Assembly (NCBI GenBank): GCA_049976245.1
Contig: JBMFIQ010000031.1
Location: forward strand, 1 to 28,547
Direction: 5' to 3'
From: Microbacter sp049976245
GTDB lineage: Bacteria; Bacteroidota; Bacteroidia; Bacteroidales; Paludibacteraceae
Length of the DNA: 28,547 nt
The position numbers and the translations under genes are program-made. Of the stretch, positions 1 through 7,606 are shown piece by piece. The notes below the pieces were generated by a model. The model was given only the letters and a program-made list of their open reading frames with translations, searched no databases and was not told the DNA's origin. Positions within the stretch are counted from its first letter, which is position 1. Each line of letters starts with the position of its first letter.

Positions 1-3
1 CGT

Positions 4-39
4 TAGGGCGATTACTTTGGTAGTTGCCCTATCTTTTTT
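4..39 (+). terminator. Rho-independent terminator of a gene left of the window
   Basis: A 12-bp stem pairs 4-15 with 20-31 (arms TAGGGCGATTAC and GTAGTTGCCCTA, two G-T wobbles) around the loop TTTG. It is followed by TCTTTTTTATCTT. The T-run lies on the right, so it ends + strand transcription from a gene outside the window. It does not suit purN, which ends at 293 on the other strand. Confidence 0.75.
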
Positions 40-292
40 ATCTTCACATCAAAATTTTTGTCGGTCAGTAGTGAAAATCTATATTATATTTGTCCATGAT
101 TCAATTTTGCGAAAACTTTAGTATCATTTATGCATTTATTTCCATCATTGCGTTCAGAAACTAAGACAATTTTTTCTTGTCACTATTAAAAAGATCATTC
201 CCATAATGTGTGAAATGACGATTTCTATTTGAGAACAATTTTCAATTCAAATGATAGCCATTGCAAAAGAAACAACAATAGATGAAAGAAGA
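40..292. other. Intergenic, no feature recognised
   Basis: AT-rich DNA between the left-edge terminator and the 3' end of purN. I see no ORF with protein character and no clear terminator for purN in it. Confidence 0.5.
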
Positions 293-874
293 TCAACTGC
301 TTTGTTTTGATGAAAGGATAGTCTGCTCAATGACTTGCGGAAAATATTCTTGCTCTAATGAATGAACTTTGTTTTCGACATCGTCAACCTGATCAGAAGG
401 TAAAACCGCGAAGGAAGCCTGAAAAATAATATTACCTTCATCATATTGATCATTTACAAAATGAATGGTAATTCCAGACTCATGCGCATGGGCTTCGATG
501 ACCGCCTGATGCACGAAATGACCGTACATTCCCTTTCCACCAAATTTAGGCAAAAGTGCAGGATGAATATTAATAATGCGATTAAAAAAAACATTGACCA
601 AATAAGAAGGGATTTTCAAGAGAAATCCGGCTAAAACAATCCATTGAATCTCATAAGAGCTCAAAATAGGCAACACCATATCAGGTTGAAGCAACGCCTC
701 TTTTTTAAGGACTATGGAAGGAACATCAGTATGAGCAACCCTTGTTAAAACATAAGCATGTGGATTATTGGAAACGACCAATGCGACTTTAATTGATGGG
801 TGATTGTTAAAATATCGGATGATATTCTCCGCATTGGTGCCGGATCCAGAAGCAAAAATGGCGATTTTAGTCAT
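293..874 (-). CDS. purN: Phosphoribosylglycinamide formyltransferase (GAR transformylase)
   Basis: Transfers a formyl group from 10-formyl-tetrahydrofolate to glycinamide ribonucleotide, the third step of cytoplasmic de novo purine synthesis. The 193-residue length is normal for PurN. Visible motifs are the N-terminal phosphate-binding FASGSGTNAENI, the catalytic NIHPALLPKFGG (Asn and His of the active site) and the later HFVNDQYDEGNII, whose Asp completes the catalytic triad. I chose the ATG at 874 because the homologous core begins MTKIAIFASG; in-frame ATGs at 886 and 901 would add residues unlike the family. It is divergent from acpP with about 150 bp between the starts. A TATTTTTG element at 915-922 (minus strand) may be its -7 box. 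No unusual features. Confidence 0.95.
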   Translation of the reverse strand: MTKIAIFASGSGTNAENIIRYFNNHPSIKVALVVSNNPHAYVLTRVAHTDVPSIVLKKEALLQPDMVLPILSSYEIQWIVLAGFLLKIPSYLVNVFFNRIINIHPALLPKFGGKGMYGHFVHQAVIEAHAHESGITIHFVNDQYDEGNIIFQASFAVLPSDQVDDVENKVHSLEQEYFPQVIEQTILSSKQSS

Positions 875-914
875 TTTAAGAGCCATTAAAATGCACAACA
901 AGACGCAGTTTGTG

Positions 915-922
915 CAAAAATA
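915..922 (-). promoter_or_regulatory. Candidate -7 element for purN
   Basis: On the minus strand this reads TATTTTTG, matching the Bacteroidetes -7 consensus TAnnTTTG. It would give a leader of about 34 nt before the purN ATG at 874. No good -33 TTG lies about 19 bp upstream, so this rests on one element. Confidence 0.4.
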
Positions 923-945
923 AAGATTTTTTAAAGAAAACGGTA

Positions 946-975
946 TTGCAGTACCAAGAATTTTGTGTTCCTTTG
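946..975 (+). promoter_or_regulatory. Candidate promoter of the acpP-fabF-rnc operon
   Basis: TTG at 946-948 is followed after 19 bp by TTCCTTTG at 968-975. This resembles the Bacteroidetes -33 TTG / -7 TAnnTTTG pair with one mismatch in the -7 box. Transcription would start near 982, about 44 nt before the acpP ATG. Confidence 0.5.
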
Positions 976-1025
976 CACCACAAAATTATAACAAATTTCA
1001 TTTACAACCAAAAATCTTTAAAGTT

Positions 1026-1262
1026 ATGTCAGAAGTTGCAGACAAAGTAAAAGCGATTATCGTTGACAAGTTAGGTGTTGACGAAGCAGAAGTTACACCA
1101 CAAGCGAGCTTTACAAATGATTTAGGTGCAGATTCATTGGACACCGTAGAATTGATCATGGAGTTTGAAAAAGCATTTGGCATTACCATTCCTGATGATC
1201 AAGCAGAAAAAATTTCAACAGTAGGTGAAGCGATTGCTCACATTGAAGCAGCACTTAAATAA
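1026..1262 (+). CDS. acpP: Acyl carrier protein
   Basis: Carries growing fatty-acyl chains on a 4'-phosphopantetheine arm during type II fatty acid synthesis in the cytoplasm. The protein is 78 residues, the usual size, and acidic. Ser37 in the GADSLDTVEL motif is the phosphopantetheine attachment site, followed by the helix II acidic face (VELIMEFEKAFG) that docks partner enzymes. The reading frame is open further upstream to 963, but the family begins at MSEVADKVKAI, so I use the ATG at 1026. It is followed after 13 bp by fabF and then rnc, an arrangement common in Bacteroidetes and pointing to one operon. Confidence 0.97.
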   Translation: MSEVADKVKAIIVDKLGVDEAEVTPQASFTNDLGADSLDTVELIMEFEKAFGITIPDDQAEKISTVGEAIAHIEAALK

Positions 1263-1275
1263 TTAACAACTCTGT

Positions 1276-2538
1276 ATGGAATTAAAAAGAGTAGTAGTAA
1301 CAGGTCTTGGCGCAATTACACCGTTGGGAAATTCAGTTCCTGAATTTTGGGAGCAATTAATCAACGGAGTAAGTGGGGCAGGGCCTATTACTTTATTTGA
1401 TGCATCACTGTTTAAGACACGATTTGCATGCGAAGTCAAAAATTTTGATCCAAGCACGCTGATGGATCGAAAAGAGGTTCGCAAAAATGATCGATATACC
1501 CTTTTAGCCATTGCAGCCGCCAAAGAAGCCATTTTGAATTCAGGTCTTGACTTGGACACTGTTGACAAAGAACAGGTTGGTGTCATTTTTGCAGCCGGCA
1601 TTGGAGGCATTCAAACCTTTGAACAGGAAGTTGGCAATTATTTCACACACATCGAAGCGGGACCAAAATTTAATCCGTTTTTTATTCCAAAAATGATTTC
1701 AAACATGGCCGCAGGTCAAATTGCAATCATGTATGGATTTCACGGACCTAATTATTCAACCGTTGCAGCATGTGCTTCGTCAACCAATGCCATCATTGAC
1801 GCGTTCTACAACATTCGTTTAGGAAAAGCAAAAGTGATGGTTGCCGGAGGATCGGAAGCTGCCATCACACCAAGTTCTTTGGGTGGATTCAATGCACTTA
1901 CAGCCATTTCCACTCGCAATGATGATCCGCAGGGAGCATCCAGACCTTTCAGCAAAAGTCGCGATGGCTTTGTAATGGCCGAAGGCGGAGGTTGTCTTAT
2001 TTTAGAAGAACTTGATCATGCTTTAGCTCGAGGTGCCAACATCTTGTGCGAAGTTGTTGGTGGTGGATTGTCAGCAGATGCTTATCACATGACTGCTTCA
2101 CATCCGGAAGGATTGGGCGCAAAATTGGTGATGAAACGTGCTTTGGAAGATGCTGAAATGAATCCCGAAGAAATTGATTACATCAATGTTCACGGCACAT
2201 CAACACCTGTGGGAGATATCTCGGAAGCCAAGGCCATTCTCAATGTTTTTGGAGACCACGCTTATAAACTCAATATTAGTTCAACTAAATCGATGACGGG
2301 CCATTTGCTGGGAGCTGCCGGAGCAATCGAAGCCATTGCCACCATTTTATCGGTAGTTAATGACATTGTGCCTCCAACCATCAATTTCCACGAAGGCGAT
2401 GAAGATGAAAACATTGATTACAAACTCAATTTTACTTTTAACAAAGCACAAAAACGAAAGGTAAACGCTGCCTTGTCTAACACTTTTGGATTTGGCGGTC
2501 AAAATGCCAGCATTATTGTGAAGAAGTTCGCTAAGTAG
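1276..2538 (+). CDS. fabF: 3-oxoacyl-[acyl-carrier-protein] synthase II
   Basis: Condenses acyl-ACP with malonyl-ACP to extend the fatty acid chain by two carbons, using the product of the adjacent acpP as carrier. The 420-residue length fits KAS II. The Cys-His-His triad is visible: Cys166 in VAACASSTNAI, His306 in NVHGTSTPVGD and His343 in TKSMTGHLLGAAG. The C-terminal NTFGFGGQNAS loop is also typical. The ATG is 13 bp after the acpP stop and the stop is only 4 bp before rnc, so the three genes are almost certainly cotranscribed. FabB is an alternative name by fold, but the acpP linkage and overall similarity favour FabF. Confidence 0.96.
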   Translation: MELKRVVVTGLGAITPLGNSVPEFWEQLINGVSGAGPITLFDASLFKTRFACEVKNFDPSTLMDRKEVRKNDRYTLLAIAAAKEAILNSGLDLDTVDKEQVGVIFAAGIGGIQTFEQEVGNYFTHIEAGPKFNPFFIPKMISNMAAGQIAIMYGFHGPNYSTVAACASSTNAIIDAFYNIRLGKAKVMVAGGSEAAITPSSLGGFNALTAISTRNDDPQGASRPFSKSRDGFVMAEGGGCLILEELDHALARGANILCEVVGGGLSADAYHMTASHPEGLGAKLVMKRALEDAEMNPEEIDYINVHGTSTPVGDISEAKAILNVFGDHAYKLNISSTKSMTGHLLGAAGAIEAIATILSVVNDIVPPTINFHEGDEDENIDYKLNFTFNKAQKRKVNAALSNTFGFGGQNASIIVKKFAK

Positions 2539-2542
2539 AACA

Positions 2543-3412
2543 GTGTTTTTTTTTCGACACATAACTAAAAAAATAAGGCTCTTGACGAATTATCGAAAAG
2601 AGCCTTATCTGTTCTTGAATCAGTTGATTGGATTTAGTCCAAAACAAATTGATTTGTACCAGTTGGCTTTTTTGCACAAATCAATGGGAGTCAAAAATGA
2701 CAACGGTCAATCCATCAACAATGAGCGTCTAGAATTTTTAGGAGATGCCATTATCACGGCAGTGGTGTCTGATTTGGTGTTTCATCATTTCAACAAAGAA
2801 GAAGAAGGATTTCTAACCAACATCCGATCAAAAATTGTCAAACGCGAAACATTAAACAGCATTGCCATTCATTTAGGGATTCCTTCATTGATCAAAATCC
2901 CTGCCGGAAGTCAAGTACATGGCAACAATGTTTTCGGAAATGCATTGGAAGCATTGGTGGGAGCCATTTATTTGGATCAGGGATTTGAACGCTGCAAACA
3001 ATTCGTGCAGCAACGCATCATTGATCAAATGATCAACATGGACACATTGGCGAAAAAAGAGGTCAACTTTAAATCGCGATTAATTGAATGGGGACAAAGC
3101 CATCATGTTACGGTTGACTTTGAATTGATAAATGTACACCAGGATGAGCAAAGTGAAATGACTTTTGAAACAAAAGTGCTGGTAAATCATCATCATTGTG
3201 GTGTTGGAACAGGCCGTTCAAAAAAAGAATCCCAACAAAACGCCTCCGAAATTGCATTGTTGAAACTGCTTGAGGACGAAGCATTTCAAACCACTATTCT
3301 GAATGAAAAGGCGATTGAAAGCAAGGAGAAGGATGATTCGGATACGATGTCGAACACTGAAGATGAAGCAGGAATGACCTCAAAAACATGGGTTAATGCT
3401 CAAATATCGTAA
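2543..3412 (+). CDS. rnc: Ribonuclease III
   Basis: Endonuclease cutting double-stranded RNA in rRNA precursors and structured mRNAs. The 289-residue protein has an RNase III domain (about 20-160) with the signature NERLEFLGD at 60-68, including Glu64 and Asp68 as metal ligands. A double-stranded RNA-binding domain follows (about 172-245). The second metal-binding motif reads GNALEALVGAIYLD: Asn133 stands where E. coli has Asp114, while Glu136 (E. coli Glu117) is kept. I recall GNA at this place as common in Bacteroidetes RNase III but cannot check. About 40 C-terminal residues form an acidic, low-complexity tail rich in Glu, Asp and Ser. The start is 4 bp after fabF; the N-terminal 20 residues are weakly conserved, so an internal start is not excluded. 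Confidence 0.94.
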   Translation: MFFFRHITKKIRLLTNYRKEPYLFLNQLIGFSPKQIDLYQLAFLHKSMGVKNDNGQSINNERLEFLGDAIITAVVSDLVFHHFNKEEEGFLTNIRSKIVKRETLNSIAIHLGIPSLIKIPAGSQVHGNNVFGNALEALVGAIYLDQGFERCKQFVQQRIIDQMINMDTLAKKEVNFKSRLIEWGQSHHVTVDFELINVHQDEQSEMTFETKVLVNHHHCGVGTGRSKKESQQNASEIALLKLLEDEAFQTTILNEKAIESKEKDDSDTMSNTEDEAGMTSKTWVNAQIS

Positions 3413-3476
3413 AATCATGCCCATTGAAAAAACACATTTCAACAGATTCAATTGGTTCGTTTAGGTTTTAGTAATA

Positions 3477-4232
3477 ATGGAAATTCTTTTTTTAGGGACA
3501 GGAACATCAACCGGAGTACCGTCAATTTGTTGCCAATGTGAAGTATGCACTTCGTCAGATCCACACGACACACGTTTGAGATCATCCATTCTATTGATTG
3601 ACAATGGCAAAAACATACTCATTGATTGCGGGCCTGACTTTCGACAACAAATGTTGACGCATCACATCTGCTCATTGGATGCCGTTCTGTTAACGCATGA
3701 ACATTACGACCATGTCAGTGGATTGGATGATGTGAGAGCCTTTCATACAGTCAATATTTTTGCCGAAAATCGAGTGGCAGAGATCATACAACGCAATTTG
3801 CATTACTCTTTTGCAGACAAAAAATATCCCGGAGTACCAAATTTCAACATGCACATTATCCATGCATTGGATACCTTCCAAATAGACGACATCACCTGCA
3901 CTCCCATTCGTGTAATGCACGCTCAATTGCCGGTTCTGGGTTTTCGCATTGGCAATATGGCCTATTTAACTGATTTGAAAACCATACCCCCCGAATCCAT
4001 TCCTCATTTACGGGGATTAGACGTTTTGATACTTGGGACACTGCGGTTCACGCCACATTTTTCACATCTCAATGTTGAAGAATCGCTGCAAATCATCCGC
4101 ATGCTCGCCCCCAAAAGAACCTATTTTACACATATCGGACATGACATGGGAAAACATGCCGATGTAGAAAAGCGATTGCCCGTTCATGTTGCTTTAGCAT
4201 ATGACGGGCTAAAAATCAGCATTCCATCATAG
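3477..4232 (+). CDS. PhnP-like metallo-beta-lactamase-fold phosphodiesterase
   Basis: A 251-residue hydrolase resembling E. coli PhnP (phosphoribosyl 1,2-cyclic phosphate phosphodiesterase). It starts MEILFLGTGTSTGVP, then has a Cys19-x-Cys21-x2-Cys24 cluster like the structural zinc site of PhnP, followed by DPHDTRLRSS. The catalytic two-metal site is seen in LLTHEHYDHVSGLDD (HxHxDH), in the Asp of AYLTDLKTIP and in HIGHDMGKH near the C-terminus. No phn genes are nearby, so a phosphonate role is not supported; the family also covers uncharacterised cyclic phosphodiesterases. It lies 64 bp after rnc and may be cotranscribed with it. Substrate unknown. Confidence 0.85.
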   Translation: MEILFLGTGTSTGVPSICCQCEVCTSSDPHDTRLRSSILLIDNGKNILIDCGPDFRQQMLTHHICSLDAVLLTHEHYDHVSGLDDVRAFHTVNIFAENRVAEIIQRNLHYSFADKKYPGVPNFNMHIIHALDTFQIDDITCTPIRVMHAQLPVLGFRIGNMAYLTDLKTIPPESIPHLRGLDVLILGTLRFTPHFSHLNVEESLQIIRMLAPKRTYFTHIGHDMGKHADVEKRLPVHVALAYDGLKISIPS

Positions 4233-4256
4233 ATTATGCTCGTCGAGCAGGCATAT

Positions 4257-4293
4257 TCCTTAAATCAAACGTTCGATCAACATGATTTAAGGA
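4257..4293. repeat. Perfect 11-bp inverted repeat between the hydrolase gene and typA
   Basis: TCCTTAAATCA at 4257-4267 is the exact reverse complement of TGATTTAAGGA at 4283-4293, with a 15-nt loop. No T-run follows on either strand, so it is not a standard terminator. It may be an mRNA 3'-end hairpin or a protein-binding site in the typA leader. Confidence 0.5.
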
Positions 4294-4413
4294 CCTACAA
4301 AAGCAGCCAAGTCAATTTCACGGCAAACTTTTCATCACCATCATTGACAAAAACATAACAAATAGTAATGAAGTCCGTTTGAGATAGCTCAAGCGCATAA
4401 AACCAAATTAACA

Positions 4414-6213
4414 ATGCAAAGAATCAGAAACATTGCCATCATTGCACACGTCGACCACGGCAAAACAACATTGGTTGACAAAATGCTGTTAGCCACCAAG
4501 CTTTTTCGTGAGAATGAACAGGTTGGCGAATTAATTTTAGACAATAACGATTTGGAACGAGAACGCGGCATCACCATTTTATCGAAGAACGTATCGGTCA
4601 ATTATCAAGGTTACAAGATCAACATCATTGACACTCCGGGACACGCTGATTTTGGAGGAGAAGTTGAACGGGTATTGAACATGGCCGACGGCGTGTTGTT
4701 GTTAGTGGACGCATTCGAAGGCCCAATGCCCCAAACCCGTTTTGTACTGCAAAAAGCCATCCAGTTAGGTCTTAAACCTATTGTCGTTATCAATAAAGTT
4801 GACAAACCCAATTGTCGTCCCGAAGAAGTTCAGGAAGAAGTATTTGATTTAATGTTCAATTTAGATGCTTCGGAAGATCAATTGAATTTTCACACGCTTT
4901 TTGGATCAGCCAAACAAAATTGGATGTCAAACGATCCTCATGTGGTCAAAACAGACATCAATGACTTGTTCGATGCCATTATTGAATACATTCCCGAACC
5001 GCTTTACTTGGAAGGAGCTCCTCAAATGTTGATCACCTCGCTCGACTATTCTTCCTATGTAGGACGCATTGCCATTGGGCGAGTTCACCGCGGCACACTC
5101 AAAGAGGGCATGGCCGTTGCTTTAGCCAAACGAGACGGAAGCATTGTAAAGTCAAAAATCAAGGAACTCAATGTCTTCACCGGATTGGGTAGAACCAAAG
5201 TCAGCGAAGTTCAGTCAGGAGATATTTGCGCTTTAATCGGCATTGACGATTTTGAAATTGGCGATACCATTACTGACATTGATCAACCGGAACCGTTGGA
5301 TCCGATTGCCATCGATGAGCCAACCATGAGTATGTTGTTTACCATCAACAACTCGCCATTTTTTGGTAAAGAGGGAAAGTTTGTGACATCGAGGCATATT
5401 CATGATCGGTTGATGCGCGAATTAGATAAAAATCTTGCCTTGCGCGTTGAAAAAAGTGATGCTCAAGATGCTTGGATTGTTTATGGACGAGGCGTATTGC
5501 ACCTCTCCATTTTGATTGAAACAATGCGTCGAGAAGGCTACGAATTGCAGGTTGGGCAACCGCAAGTGCTTTACAAAGAGATTGCAGGCGAAAGAAATGA
5601 ACCCGTGGAACAGCTCACCATCAACGTTCCTGATGAATATTCGGGAAAAGTCATTGAAATGGTAGCTTCACGAAAAGGAGAAATGTTGAATATGGATCGA
5701 AAAGGGGATCGAGTAAATCTTGAGTTTATCATCCCTTCCAGAGGTATCATCGGTTTACGCAACAACATTCTGACAGCTTCAGCCGGTGAAGCCATCATGG
5801 CACATCGTTTCCTTGAATATCAACCTTACAAAGGGGAGATTGAAAGACGATCCAATGGATCCATTGTAGTCATGGAAGCAGGAACAGTCTTTGCTTACGC
5901 GTTGGATAAACTTCAGGATCGCGGCAAATTTTTCGTAGTTCCACAAGATGAAGTCTATGCAGGACAAGTGGTTGGCGAACATTGTAAAGAAGGAGACCTC
6001 ACCGTGAACGTCACCAAATCAAAAAAATTGACCAATATGCGTGCGTCAGGATCTGACGAAAAAGCACGCATTGCTCCTCCGGTTATTTTCAGTTTGGAAG
6101 AAGCATTGGAATACATTAAGGAAGATGAATACGTTGAAGTTACGCCTAAGTCAATTCGGTTGCGTAAAATCATTCTCGATGAAAATGAACGCAAACGCGT
6201 AGCTAAGAAATAA
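4414..6213 (+). CDS. typA: Ribosome-associated translational GTPase TypA/BipA
   Basis: A translation-factor GTPase related to EF-G and LepA that binds the 70S ribosome and helps 50S assembly and stress adaptation. The 599-residue length is typical. GTP-binding motifs are G1 AHVDHGKTT (11-19), G2 within RERGITI (49-55), G3 DTPGH (73-77) and G4 NKVD (127-130). EF-Tu-like domain 2 follows, then the EF-G III/V-like domains and the BipA-specific C-terminal domain (from about 480). The ATG at 4414 directly precedes the conserved MQRIRNIAIIAHVDHG. Its last 11 bp overlap the 3' end of the convergent Nudix gene, so neither gene has its own intergenic terminator there. Confidence 0.97.
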   Translation: MQRIRNIAIIAHVDHGKTTLVDKMLLATKLFRENEQVGELILDNNDLERERGITILSKNVSVNYQGYKINIIDTPGHADFGGEVERVLNMADGVLLLVDAFEGPMPQTRFVLQKAIQLGLKPIVVINKVDKPNCRPEEVQEEVFDLMFNLDASEDQLNFHTLFGSAKQNWMSNDPHVVKTDINDLFDAIIEYIPEPLYLEGAPQMLITSLDYSSYVGRIAIGRVHRGTLKEGMAVALAKRDGSIVKSKIKELNVFTGLGRTKVSEVQSGDICALIGIDDFEIGDTITDIDQPEPLDPIAIDEPTMSMLFTINNSPFFGKEGKFVTSRHIHDRLMRELDKNLALRVEKSDAQDAWIVYGRGVLHLSILIETMRREGYELQVGQPQVLYKEIAGERNEPVEQLTINVPDEYSGKVIEMVASRKGEMLNMDRKGDRVNLEFIIPSRGIIGLRNNILTASAGEAIMAHRFLEYQPYKGEIERRSNGSIVVMEAGTVFAYALDKLQDRGKFFVVPQDEVYAGQVVGEHCKEGDLTVNVTKSKKLTNMRASGSDEKARIAPPVIFSLEEALEYIKEDEYVEVTPKSIRLRKIILDENERKRVAKK

Positions 6214-6973
6214 ACGACGCCTTTCCTTCTTTGAAAATCGTCACAGCTTGTCGAATTGAAGCCAATCCAAAATCATCGGGTTGTATGTAGTCGAGTTTAA
6301 TAAAAAAACTTTCGACTACATCATCCAATGGTTGTAAACGGCTCAAATCTTCCACTTCGCAAAGATAAAATAAATCAAGTGTGGGAATGGTCATTCCTGA
6401 CCAGCGATATCGATTTGGAATGGTAAAAAGCATTTCTGCTTTGGTCACCGTTAAATTAAGTTCTTCCTTCAACTCACGACGCACAGCCTCTTCGCCGGTT
6501 TCTTCCAAAGCGACAAAACCTCCCGGTAAATCCAATGTCCCTTTAGCCGGATCATGCGCTCGTCTGCCTACCAACAATTCACCATCCTGATTCAACACAA
6601 AAGCAGCTACTGCAGCTGACGGATTGATGTAATACTGAAAACCGCAATTTTCGCATTTCTTCGCATTTTCCTGATGAATCAAAAAATGTGACGAACCACA
6701 AACAGGACAATACCGAAACAAGGATAAAGGATGGTTATTCTCTTTTTCAATCAAAGCCATCGATTCCTCAATGCGCTTTTGATGATTGGCTTCATACAAT
6801 GTTGCCACAACCGATAAAACCCCAATGGCTGCTACCACCGACAAAACAAGAACGGTAATAGTGATTCGTTCTTCAGGGAAATTTTTGGTTAATAACGTTG
6901 AGATTTCATAGGTTAAAGCCATTACAACCATTGTAATGATAATCGTCAATGCAACTTTTAAAGATGGTTTCAT
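6203..6973 (-). CDS. Membrane-anchored zinc-ribbon Nudix hydrolase
   Basis: A 256-residue protein with two predicted membrane helices (about 5-23 and 38-59), then a short cytosolic linker, a four-Cys zinc ribbon (Cys89, Cys92, Cys107, Cys110; CPVCG and CENCG) and a Nudix domain. The Nudix box spans 152-174 and reads G, five residues, E, seven residues, RELKEE; the usual final Gly is Asn173. Ribbon plus Nudix recalls NudC-type NADH pyrophosphatases and related Bacteroidetes enzymes of about 180 residues, but the NudC signature after the box is not obvious, so the substrate (a nucleoside-diphosphate-X) is open. The two-helix N-terminus would hold the enzyme on the cytoplasmic face of the inner membrane. 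It converges on typA with an 11-bp overlap. A candidate -7 box lies at 7148-7155. Confidence 0.85.
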   Translation of the reverse strand: MKPSLKVALTIIITMVVMALTYEISTLLTKNFPEERITITVLVLSVVAAIGVLSVVATLYEANHQKRIEESMALIEKENNHPLSLFRYCPVCGSSHFLIHQENAKKCENCGFQYYINPSAAVAAFVLNQDGELLVGRRAHDPAKGTLDLPGGFVALEETGEEAVRRELKEELNLTVTKAEMLFTIPNRYRWSGMTIPTLDLFYLCEVEDLSRLQPLDDVVESFFIKLDYIQPDDFGLASIRQAVTIFKEGKASFIS

Positions 6974-7147
6974 AGATTCGGTTAATTTAAGTATGTGTTA
7001 ATGATTGAGAAATCTACTGATAAAATGCCACTTATACAGGAACTTCTTCTTTTCTCTTATGCTAAAAATAGCCAACTCAGTCAATGCATCCTGCCAAGAA
7101 CCAAACAAATATTAGGTATTTAATGGATTATTTTTCAAATTTATTTG

Positions 7148-7155
7148 CAAAGATA
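7148..7155 (-). promoter_or_regulatory. Candidate -7 element for the Nudix gene
   Basis: Reads TATCTTTG on the minus strand, a full match to TAnnTTTG. The upstream spacer is filled by the palindrome at 7158-7173 and there is no TTG at the -33 position. A start here gives a leader of about 165 nt. Confidence 0.4.
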
Positions 7156-7157
7156 AC

Positions 7158-7173
7158 GTATATTCGAATATAC
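7158..7173. promoter_or_regulatory. 16-bp perfect palindrome, possible operator
   Basis: GTATATTCGAATATAC is perfectly self-complementary. It sits in the spacer of the candidate minus-strand promoter. A second inverted repeat (TCTGCT at 7174-7179 and AGCAGA at 7183-7188) abuts it directly. The placement suggests a dimeric repressor site; this is inference. Confidence 0.4.
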
Positions 7174-7313
7174 TCTGCTCATAGCAGAAAAAAAAATCAT
7201 GCAATATTTTTATCGTTTTACGACATTTATATAATTTTATTTCTTTATCGTCCGCCAGCCCAATGAGGTTAAAATTTAAGGAACGAAATATTTCTCCAAC
7301 TCAGATTTTATTG

Positions 7314-7321
7314 TAACTTTG
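7314..7321 (+). promoter_or_regulatory. -7 element of the tRNA-Lys promoter
   Basis: TAACTTTG matches the Bacteroidetes -7 consensus TAnnTTTG exactly and ends 16 bp before the first base of the mature tRNA. The -33 region (TATTTC, 7288-7293) matches poorly. Confidence 0.6.
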
Positions 7322-7336
7322 CATACTCAAAAAAAC

Positions 7337-7409
7337 GACTCCGTAGCTCAGTTGGTAGAGCAAATGACTCTTAATCATTGGGTCGAGGGTTCGAGCCCCT
7401 CCGGGGTCA
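7337..7409 (+). tRNA. tRNA-Lys (anticodon CTT)
   Basis: A 73-nt cloverleaf. The acceptor stem pairs GACTCCG (7337-7343) with CGGGGTC (7402-7408), with discriminator A at 7409. The D-arm contains AGCTCAGTTGGTAGAGC. The anticodon arm is AATGA-CTCTTAA-TCATT, giving anticodon CTT, which reads AAG (Lys). The T-arm is GAGGG-TTCGAGC-CCCTC. CCA is not encoded and must be added after transcription. Confidence 0.95.
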
Positions 7410-7415
7410 CATCAA

Positions 7416-7447
7416 CAAAAAAAGCGATGGTTTGCATCGCTTTTTTG
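7416..7447. terminator. Bidirectional intrinsic terminator
   Basis: GCGATG (7424-7429) pairs with CATCGC (7435-7440) around a 5-nt loop, extended by a run of seven A on the left and six T on the right. The T-run serves the + strand tRNA; the A-run becomes a T-run on the minus strand, so the same hairpin can end the long minus-strand operon whose last gene stops at 7607. Confidence 0.8.
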
Positions 7448-7606
7448 TTTGTTAGAAGCAGCAAACAAATATCCGCCATAGCCTAAAATTTGGCTTAAAA
7501 AACCACTCTATGATCTTTAGTTAGATTGAACAAATAAATTGCAAATGATCAACAGCAATCCAAATGCAAATTAAAAAAGAATTAATCACGGGCAGTTCAA
7601 AACATT

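Larger units (their letters stand above)
6974..7290. other. Intergenic region between the Nudix gene and tRNA-Lys
   Basis: AT-rich DNA with no convincing gene. A 60-codon + strand ORF at 7084-7266 has no recognisable protein character. What stands out is a possible minus-strand -7 box (7148-7155), a 16-bp perfect palindrome (7158-7173) and an adjacent 6-bp hairpin (7174-7188). Confidence 0.5.

Noticed and set aside
7084..7266. 60-codon + strand ORF before the tRNA
   Set aside because: Composition follows the AT-rich DNA, there is no recognisable motif, and it spans the palindromes and the candidate minus-strand promoter.
7337..7409. tRNA-Lys as integration site for the operon to its right
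   Set aside because: No integrase gene and no repeated copy of the tRNA 3' end were found elsewhere in the window. The hairpin after the tRNA fits normal termination.
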